Origin: an uncultured Bacilli bacterium
GTDB lineage: Bacteria > Bacillota_I > Bacilli_A > RF39 > UBA660
Assembly (NCBI GenBank): GCA_934089275.1
Contig: CAKOJJ010000001.1
Span: 184,969-248,968, forward strand
Direction of reading: 5' to 3'
Length of the DNA: 64,000 nucleotides
Part shown: positions 17,945-25,500 of the stretch, in pieces
Layout: each line of letters starts with the position of its first letter
Position numbering within the stretch: the first letter of the stretch is position 1
Made by a program: the position numbers and the translations under genes
The notes under the pieces: model-generated
Told to the model about the DNA's origin: nothing
Database searches by the model: none
The model's input: only the letters and a program-made list of their open reading frames with translations

Positions 17945-18783
17945 CTATTTCTTTGCTTCTCTAAAAAGTTAATATAAATTATTTGCTCATTTCCAAAAGC
18001 ACGGTAATAGCTTTGAGCAGTACTAATTATAATAGAACATTTTTCTCTCATACCTTTTGGTTCTTCATCTACTTGATGAAAAAAGGTTAGAATTTCTTTT
18101 TGCCTATCTAAATCTAAATACTTTAATTTAGAAATAAAATCAACTTGTGCAAATTCTTTTTTAGAAAAAGCATCATATTCAACAACTTCCCGAGTAAAAT
18201 CATTTAGTTGATTCATTTTATCTAAAACAATTGACGCGATCTCATCAAAATCATCTGTTTCATTAAACCAAAGAGGCTTTTTTTCTACAGGACTAGATAA
18301 AATTTCTTCATAATATTCTACTAATTCATTAATATTTTCCTCTTTTGTTTTTATCGGATCAATGACATCAAGTCCAGTTAACAAAGTATGCATTGGATCA
18401 ACATTTAAACTTCTTTTATTGTTATGAAGTTGAGTTATTAAATTAAGTATTCTTAAATCTAAAATAATATCCAAATATTTTTTATAACTCGTAATGTTTA
18501 AGCCATAATTATATATAGCTCTTACAATGTCATCAATAACGCTTAAACTTGCATTAAGCAATCTTTTGTCACTATCAAGAGCACAGATAAAAGTCATAAG
18601 ATAATAACACGAACCCATTTGTTCATCCGTATAATAATCAAGCATTTTTTCATATTGATCATAACCAACCGTAATTTTAATTTTGCTAAATACTCTCATA
18701 AATCTTTTATATAGCATTTGATCATTTACTTCGGCTTTATCAAATTCATAATTACTCATCACATACTTTTTTATATCCTTCAT
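17941..18783 (-). CDS. Uncharacterised helical protein, tandem paralogue
   Basis: The 280-aa product has the same layout as the downstream gene: a helical N-terminal half, YKKYLDIILDLRILN, a YYEEILSS segment and a C-terminal IVLDKMNQLNDF helix. No membrane segment, signal peptide or catalytic motif is visible. It lies 11 bp downstream of ruvB, so it belongs to the ruvAB-queA-tgt transcript. Function unknown. Confidence 0.6.
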   Translation of the reverse strand: MKDIKKYVMSNYEFDKAEVNDQMLYKRFMRVFSKIKITVGYDQYEKMLDYYTDEQMGSCYYLMTFICALDSDKRLLNASLSVIDDIVRAIYNYGLNITSYKKYLDIILDLRILNLITQLHNNKRSLNVDPMHTLLTGLDVIDPIKTKEENINELVEYYEEILSSPVEKKPLWFNETDDFDEIASIVLDKMNQLNDFTREVVEYDAFSKKEFAQVDFISKLKYLDLDRQKEILTFFHQVDEEPKGMREKCSIIISTAQSYYRAFGNEQIIYINFLEKQRNR

Positions 18784-18794
18784 AATTTCTCCCT

Positions 18795-19790
18795 TTAAAA
18801 TAGCCTATCTCCTTGATTTAAATGTTCATAAGCTTTATCGGTAACCATTCTTCCACGAGGAGTACGTTTAATAAATCCTTCTTGTAATAGATATGGTTCA
18901 ACAACATCTTCAAGTGTAGAAACTTCTTCCCCAATCGACGATGCAATAGTTTCAACACCAACAGGTCCACCATTAAATTTCTCAATCAAACTTGTTAAAT
19001 ACTGAATATCTATTTTATCAAGTCCATATTTATCTACTTTCAATCTGTCTAGAGCTTTTTTAGTTATATCCAAATCGATTACTCCATCACCAATAACAGA
19101 TGCAAAATCTCTTACTCGTTTAAACAATCTGTTTGCTATTCTCGGAGTTTTTCTACTACGTCTTGCAAGCTCAACAGCTGCATCATCAGTTATTTCCATA
19201 TCTAATACACGACTAGTTCTTTTTATAATACCAACCAGTTCTTCTTCAGTGTAATAATTAAGTTTATTTATAATACCAAAACGATCTCTTAAAGGAGCTG
19301 ATAAATCTCCAGCTCTAGTTGTTGCTCCAACAAGTGTAAAAGGTGGCAAATCTATTTTTATGCTTCTACTTGAAGAATCAGTTCCAACAACTATATCAAG
19401 TTCAAAATCTTCCATTGCTGGATAAAGTATTTCTTCAATAAACTTTGGCATACGATGTATCTCATCTATAAATAAGACATCTCCCGGTTCAAGAGTTGAA
19501 AGAACTGCAGCTAAATCACCTGATTTTTCAATTGCTGGGCCACTTGATGTTTTAAAATTCGCTCCAAGTTCATTTGCAATTATATGAGCAAGGGTTGTTT
19601 TTCCAAGCCCTGGAGGGCCATATAAAAGCACATGATCTAATGGTTCATTACGCATTTTTGCTGCTTCAATAAATATTTTTATATTTTCTTTTACTTCACT
19701 TTGACCAACATATTCATCTAAACTTTGAGGTCTTATATTATCTTCATTAATTTCTTCCTCAGTTTTATCTCCAGTTACTATTCTGTCCAT
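18795..19790 (-). CDS. ruvB: Holliday junction branch-migration ATPase RuvB
   Basis: A 331-aa AAA+ motor with Walker A GPPGLGKTTLA, Walker B FIDEIHRMP, sensor VGATTRAGDLSAPLRDRFG, and the C-terminal winged helix ending in GFIKRTPRGRMVTDKAYEHL. It drives branch migration of Holliday junctions together with RuvA, encoded 11 bp upstream. No ruvC is present here, in line with other Firmicutes that use RecU. Confidence 0.97.
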   Translation of the reverse strand: MDRIVTGDKTEEEINEDNIRPQSLDEYVGQSEVKENIKIFIEAAKMRNEPLDHVLLYGPPGLGKTTLAHIIANELGANFKTSSGPAIEKSGDLAAVLSTLEPGDVLFIDEIHRMPKFIEEILYPAMEDFELDIVVGTDSSSRSIKIDLPPFTLVGATTRAGDLSAPLRDRFGIINKLNYYTEEELVGIIKRTSRVLDMEITDDAAVELARRSRKTPRIANRLFKRVRDFASVIGDGVIDLDITKKALDRLKVDKYGLDKIDIQYLTSLIEKFNGGPVGVETIASSIGEEVSTLEDVVEPYLLQEGFIKRTPRGRMVTDKAYEHLNQGDRLF

Positions 19791-19800
19791 AGTATATCTC

Positions 19801-20352
19801 CTAACTATTTAATAATAATTTTAATGCTTCTTTAATTTGATTTTCAATTGTTGCACTTTGATCAATTTTACTTATAATTTTCTTTATATCAGCATTCTTA
19901 TAGCCAAGACTTACTAACGCTTCAATTAATTCATCGTTTTGAACAACTGTAGTTTCTTTAGTATTTAATTTACCTTTTAAATCAAGAATAATTTGTCTTG
20001 CAAGTTTATCCCCAACTTTAGGAAATTTAGTTAAATACATAATATTTTCTCGATCAATTGCGTCAACTATACCATTGACACTTCCAGTTGCAAGCATCGG
20101 TAAAGCTATTTTAGGTCCAAGGCCTTTTACATTTATAAGTTTTAAAAATAAATCTTTTTCTTCTAAGGATTTAAATCCATATAAAGAATACTCATCTTCT
20201 CTTATATAATTATACAAATATATCTTATACTCATCACCGACATTAAACGAATATGGATTAGAAACAAATACATTATATCCAATTCCATTATTATCAATAA
20301 CAACACTGCTACTTGTTATTTCATCTATTATTCCTTTTATATAACTATACAT
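19801..20352 (-). CDS. ruvA: Holliday junction DNA-binding protein RuvA
   Basis: A protein of about 183 aa that starts MYSYIKGIIDEI and has the OB-fold domain I and two helix-hairpin-helix motifs (LINVKGLGPKIAL and LTKFPKVGDKLARQIILDL), plus a C-terminal RuvB-binding domain (ELIEALVSLGYKNADI). I chose ATG 20352 over the in-frame GTG at 20361 because AGGTGAG lies just before it. It is the first gene of the operon. Confidence 0.96.
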   Translation of the reverse strand: MYSYIKGIIDEITSSSVVIDNNGIGYNVFVSNPYSFNVGDEYKIYLYNYIREDEYSLYGFKSLEEKDLFLKLINVKGLGPKIALPMLATGSVNGIVDAIDRENIMYLTKFPKVGDKLARQIILDLKGKLNTKETTVVQNDELIEALVSLGYKNADIKKIISKIDQSATIENQIKEALKLLLNS

Positions 20353-20470
20353 TTTTCTCACCTTAATAAAAGTATATCATACATTTGTTTATAATTATAT
20401 ATATTTTTAAAAAAGTAATGTCAAAATATAAACTTCATTAATAAACTATAGTAGATAAAGGAGGTATATT

Positions 20471-20653
20471 ATGTACTATTACGGATATAATAACTATGGC
20501 ATGAATACAAATCCTTGTTGTATGTCTAATCCTGGATTTGCTGGTTATACAACTGGTGGATATTCATGGGGCGCAGCTTTATGGATTGTACTTTTCATTC
20601 TATTAGTAATAATAATCGGCGCTGGCTGGACTGGATACAACAATAACGACTAA
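20471..20653 (+). CDS. YjcZ-like small hydrophobic protein
   Basis: A 60-aa protein with a Tyr/Asn/Gly-rich head and a single hydrophobic tail, WGAALWIVLFILLVIIIGAGW. This matches the GFALIVVLFILLIIVG pattern of the YjcZ/SscA family, described as small spore-associated proteins in Bacillus. A perfect AAAGGAGG precedes the ATG and a strong terminator follows, so it is clearly expressed as its own unit. Whether this lineage sporulates is unknown; no other sporulation gene is seen in the window. Confidence 0.75.
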   Translation: MYYYGYNNYGMNTNPCCMSNPGFAGYTTGGYSWGAALWIVLFILLVIIIGAGWTGYNNND

Positions 20654-20659
20654 TAAAGA

Positions 20660-20687
20660 AAATCACATCAACTTGATGTGATTTTTT
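20660..20687 (+). terminator. Terminator of the YjcZ-like gene
   Basis: AATCACATCAA and TTGATGTGATT form an 11-bp stem with a one-base loop, followed by six Ts. Confidence 0.75.
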
Positions 20688-20754
20688 AATTTAGCAATAT
20701 TAATATTTTATTTGACTTTTCACTTCCAAATACCATAACTAAACATAAATTTGA

Positions 20755-21969
20755 TTATTTTGTGCTGGCTTTTTCAGTTCTTGATAGTTTATTCAATTTT
20801 AACTTACAAACTAATGATTTTCCGACTACACTTTTTATGCCTTGATTACTACTTTCTTGAGCTACTATCATCACTTTATCTGTCATAACATTTACCGGAG
20901 AAAATAATAAAGATATACGTGCAAATCCATCTCCTGTGCGTTGGCCACTTAGCATTGACCCATCTGATACACCGCCGACATATCCAGAGCCACCTCCGCC
21001 GCCACCGGCAATATAATATGATGCAGCTCCACCTCCGCCGCCATACCAGCCGCCTCCGCCGCCTCCGTGCATACGACTTCCAGATGCTCCGCCAGTGCCA
21101 AATCCTCCAGCTTTTCCATTTGCTTCAGTTCCTTGACCTGCTGTTCCACCACTTGTTTGAGTTCCTCCACCTGCAATAGTAAATTTACCACTACTAACAG
21201 AGTTTGTTCCTTGTCCTCCGGATTCACCAGTTAATCCACCACCGGAACCACCATTAGTTGTTACATAATGATTTCCATCCCAACCAGCAGCGCCTCCACC
21301 GCCACCGGCGACAATCAAAACTTCTTCTTTATATGAACTATATTTTGATAGAATTCCACGGTTTGTTGTTGCTATATGTGTAGCGCCTCCACCGGAACCA
21401 CCACGTCCTGCAGTGGCGTTAGCTGAACTTGATCCTCCTCCATTATAACCTCCAGAAAGTGAACCACCATTCGTAGATTTTCCTACTCCACCTACCGCAA
21501 TATAAAGGTTTGTAGATTTTAGTAATTCTTTATTTCCCACAGAATATCCACCAGATCCTCCAACACCATTATATGAGCCACCTTGTGCTCCCCATACTTC
21601 TAATTTGTATTTTCCCGAACGTGGCGCTGTAAAGGTTTGAACATTTCCAGTATATTCGTATGTCCATACTAAACTTTCTTCTGCTATTTTTTCGCATTCT
21701 AAGTAGGCTTCAACATCATATTCAGTTGAATCATTTACTATATCTACAGTTACATCTCCATTTACATCACTTATCGTAAATTCATCTTTTGCATCATTGA
21801 TTCCAATTATTTCTGCATTATCTACTTTTAATGAAGATAAATATACTTTAAAATCGCTTATATTTTCTGATATTTTTCCTACACCATATATATTTACGGT
21901 TGTATTAAATGCTGCATATCCAATCACCATAAACAAAACCACTATCAAAAGTATTGTCGATTTTTTCAT
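20755..21969 (-). CDS. Secreted glycine-rich surface protein sharing the DGR-target framework
   Basis: The 404-aa product begins with a signal/anchor helix (MKKSTILLIVVLFMVIGYAA). The first about 110 residues (KISENISDFKVYLSS, VDIVNDSTEYDVEAYLEC) resemble the DGR target at 38839-39708. A glycine-rich domain of about 240 residues follows (FTAPRSGKYKLEVWGAQGG to GDGFARISLLF), like the Gly-rich domain family. After it the framework seems to resume with SLVCKLKLNKLSRTEKA, which parallels YICKLEFNAVERD of the DGR target. I infer that the glycine-rich domain was inserted into the framework. The gene is much richer in G and C than its surroundings because of the glycine codons. Its promoter contains a G8 tract. 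Confidence 0.75.
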   Translation of the reverse strand: MKKSTILLIVVLFMVIGYAAFNTTVNIYGVGKISENISDFKVYLSSLKVDNAEIIGINDAKDEFTISDVNGDVTVDIVNDSTEYDVEAYLECEKIAEESLVWTYEYTGNVQTFTAPRSGKYKLEVWGAQGGSYNGVGGSGGYSVGNKELLKSTNLYIAVGGVGKSTNGGSLSGGYNGGGSSSANATAGRGGSGGGATHIATTNRGILSKYSSYKEEVLIVAGGGGGAAGWDGNHYVTTNGGSGGGLTGESGGQGTNSVSSGKFTIAGGGTQTSGGTAGQGTEANGKAGGFGTGGASGSRMHGGGGGGWYGGGGGAASYYIAGGGGGGSGYVGGVSDGSMLSGQRTGDGFARISLLFSPVNVMTDKVMIVAQESSNQGIKSVVGKSLVCKLKLNKLSRTEKASTK

Positions 21970-21997
21970 TTTTACACCTTCGTATCTTCACATTTTT

Positions 21998-22025
21998 ATT
22001 TTATAATACCCCCCCCGATTTTCAA
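21998..22025 (-). promoter_or_regulatory. Promoter with a G8 homopolymer in the spacer (putative phase-variable)
   Basis: On the minus strand TTGAAA (22020-22025) and TAAAAT (21998-22003) are separated by 16 bp that include eight consecutive Gs (22009-22016). One extra G would give the optimal 17-bp spacing. The surrounding 37 bp (21990-22026) are identical to the promoter at 39728-39764. Confidence 0.65.
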
Positions 22026-22303
22026 GGGCATTTCTATGTTTACAATATTTTTGATGTGAAATTACAATGCTAAAATTAAATCAACCAAACTTTATCAAAA
22101 AAACTCTTTTTACTTCAACTATTTAAATATTATAAAAAGCAATATTAATACTTTAATAATGACAAAAATTAAAATACATTTTATTATAATACTGTGTGCA
22201 AATCATAATAATATAGCTTAATATTCATTTTTATACAACATATGTGTTCAATTTTGAACTTTTATTTTATTTAATTTGCTAATTATATTATAGGTGAATT
22301 ATT

Positions 22304-22564
22304 ATGTATTACACAGATAGAATGAAATGGTTAAGAGATATGAAAAATATAACTCAAAAGGAAATTGCCGCTTACTTAGGAATAAAGCAACAACAATATG
22401 CAAGATATGAAAAAGGTATTAATGTGATGCCAGTAACATATTTGATAAAGTTATGTCAATTTTACAATATTTCCGCAGATTATATACTAGGATTAACTAG
22501 TAAAATAGAAACCATAAAAACTGAAAACGAAAATATAAAAGAAAAAGAATTAGTTACAAGCTAA
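22304..22564 (+). CDS. XRE-family transcriptional regulator
   Basis: An 86-aa protein with a single helix-turn-helix: RMKWLRDMKNITQKEIAAYL, then KQQQYARYEKGINVMPVTYL and FYNISADYILGLT. The C-terminal 20 residues are charged. A GGTGA lies near the ATG. It is likely a small autoregulated repressor; its target is not evident. It lies about 280 bp from the glycine-rich surface-protein promoter on the other strand, so a link to that gene is possible but unproven. Confidence 0.85.
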   Translation: MYYTDRMKWLRDMKNITQKEIAAYLGIKQQQYARYEKGINVMPVTYLIKLCQFYNISADYILGLTSKIETIKTENENIKEKELVTS

Positions 22565-22574
22565 TTCTTTTTTT
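22546..22574. terminator. Terminator between the XRE gene and polC
   Basis: AGAATTAG (22546-22553) and CTAATTCT (22561-22568) pair around seven bases, with six or more Ts after and As before, so it can serve both convergent genes. Confidence 0.65.
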
Positions 22575-25500
22575 AAAATAATGATAATTGGTTAGACTCA
22601 CTTAGGCCGTCTAAACAACCTAAAGCTTTAAGTCTTTCAATCGAAGATCCATTAACCTTTCCACGTTTTTGTAAATCTTCTTGAGATATAAAAGGTGCCT
22701 CTTCCCTTGCTTTAATTATTTCTTTAGCAACGTTTTCTCCAAGTCCATCTAATGCACAGAACGGAATAATTAAACCTTTTCCATCTTCTGTGATTACAAA
22801 CTTTTTAGCATCACTTTTTTCAATGTCAATATTTTTAAAGTATATACCTCTTGCTGCTGCTTCAAGACAAATACATAAAGTATCACGCGTATCAGTTTCT
22901 TTGTTACTTGCTAAATTTCCTTTTGCATCAATTTCATCAATCTTTTCGCGTATAGCATTTTCTCCTCTAATCATCGAAGGTATATCAAATGCATCTCTTC
23001 TTATTGATAGGTATGCACAATAATACCAAATTGGATGATGAACTTTAAACCATGCAATTCTAAAAGCACTTGTAACATATGCAGTGGCATGCGCTTTTGG
23101 GAACATGTATTTTATTTTTCTACATGATTCAATATACCATTCTGGAATATTATATTCTCTTAAGAACGCAGCATGTTCTGCCCAAGTTGCAGGATCTTTA
23201 CTAGGTTTTCCTTTACGAACAAACTCCATTATTTTGAAGGCTTTTCCTGCTGGAACTCCCCATTGAATTAAATTAACCATGATATCGTCACGACATCCAA
23301 TAACATTTTTAAATGGAACTTGAATATTTCCGTTTTCATCAGGTGTACACAAGTCTCTTGCATTACCTAACCATACATCAGTACCATGTGAAAGACCAGA
23401 TATTTTAATAAGTTCGGCAAACGTCGTTGGTTTTGTTTCTTCAAGCATTCCAAGTAAGAAAGATGTTCCAAATTCAGGTACTCCAAGAGTTCCCGTTGGA
23501 CAATATTTAACTCCATCCTTACTCGTTAAGCCTCTAAGACGAGTTTTTTCAACTCCTAAAACTTCTGGACCTGTAAATATTTTCATTGTATCACGGTCAC
23601 CTAAATCAATTTTAGTGACATCTATACCCGAAAGATCTTGCAACATTTTTAATACGGTTGGATCATCGTGTCCAAGTATATCCAGTTTTAAAAGGTCAGC
23701 ATCAATTGCATGGTAATCAAAGTGTGTAGTTCTCCAAGCAACTGTTGGATCATCAGCTGGATATTGAAATGGCGTAAAATCCCAAATGTCTTTATATCCT
23801 GGAACAACTACGATTCCACCTGGGTGTTGTCCAGTTGTTCTTTTAACTCCCGTACATCCAACTGCCATTCTCTCAACCTCTGGTATACGAATAAACGATT
23901 TAACCAAACCTTTTTTTCTAAGTTCATCTTTGCTTGTTACTGAAAGACCAAAACATGCACACTCAATAGTTAATTCATTATACATTACATCTTCATAATA
24001 ACCTTGAACATAACCAAACGCTGTCTTATCAGCAACCGTACCAATAGTTCCGGCACGATAAACATTATCTGTACCAAACAAAACTTTTGTATATTCATGC
24101 GCACTGGCTTGATTATCTCCTGAGAAGTTAAGGTCTATATCTGGAACTTTTTCTCCAGCAAATCCTAAGAATGTTGCAAATGGCATGTCATTTCCTTGAT
24201 GAATCATTTGAGTTCCACATTTTGGACAATTAGTTTCTGGCAAATCGAATCCACTTGGATAATTTTCAGAATAAGGATGACCATCTTTATCATTGAATTC
24301 ACTATATTGACAATTTGGACAATAATAATGTGCTGGAAGACCATTACATTCTGTAATACCCATCATACTTGCAACAAATGAAGAACCAACTGAACCACGT
24401 GATCCAACTAAATATCCATCATCATTTGAGTGTTTAACAAGTTTTTGAGCTATCAAGTAAATAACGTCAAATCCTCCACCAATAATTCCTGTTAGCTGAG
24501 CTTTCGCTTCTTCTATAGCCTCTTCATCTGTTAATTCTTTATCACTAAGTCTTTTAACTTGTTCTTTTTTTAAATTAACTACTCCGTCATATCCGCTCAT
24601 TATTACATCATGAAGTGTTGGAGTAAATATTGCTTTTTTCTCTTCTTCACTCATTTCCGGATGTTCAATATCAATTTTTTCTTGAACTAATACATTAATT
24701 TTATCTCCATAGAATTCTTGAGCAATACGTTCCTCAATATTAGCAGGAAGTGGATCTCCATACATACTATGAGCTTTATCAAATACAAGATCACGACATG
24801 TTTCTTGAGAATGTTCAATTATTGGAGAATATGGTTTATCAGGATAAACTACTACTTCAATCTCCTCCAACATATCAATTATTTTATTTGGATTCTCAAT
24901 AACTATTTCATGAATTAAATCTCGATCATTTAACCATGCAAATTCATCTAACATTTCTCTTGTAGTTCTAAAGAATTGATTAGGAATATGTCCCATTTTA
25001 GGAATTTCACTTTTAGTATATTTGCATAAAAGCGAATAAGTTCCATTAACATAATTAACGCTTACTAAACCAGCTATTTGTAGTTTTCTCAAAGAAGAAT
25101 CTATCATATATTTCTTTTCTTCAAAACTCGTTTTAGCTGCTGCTTCATCTTGATTGTTTTTATCAACGGCATAAACTAAAGCTAAGTTATTGGAAGTAAT
25201 CTCTACATTTCTTACATTAGTTAATGCATAAATATATTTTAAAACTTTTATATCTACACTTGTTAAATCATGCCCTTTATCATGTGCTTGTTTTATAGCA
25301 TGTTCAATGTTTTCTTTATTAACATTAATCTTGTAATCACCTTTTAAATATCTAGCTAATGGATGTCTTCCTTTACCAGGAACATTTTGATTAACAATTA
25401 TTTCTCTACTGATTAAATCTTGCGGATCAATATTATGTACATCTGATGTTGCAACAATTATCTTTCCAAGGCTTTTTGCACATTTAATAATTTTTCTTAT

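Noticed and set aside
20919..21227. Overlapping open frames in the glycine-rich gene (86 and 92 aa)
   Set aside because: They are shadows of the GC-rich repeat in other frames, with His/Arg or Glu-rich nonsense composition.
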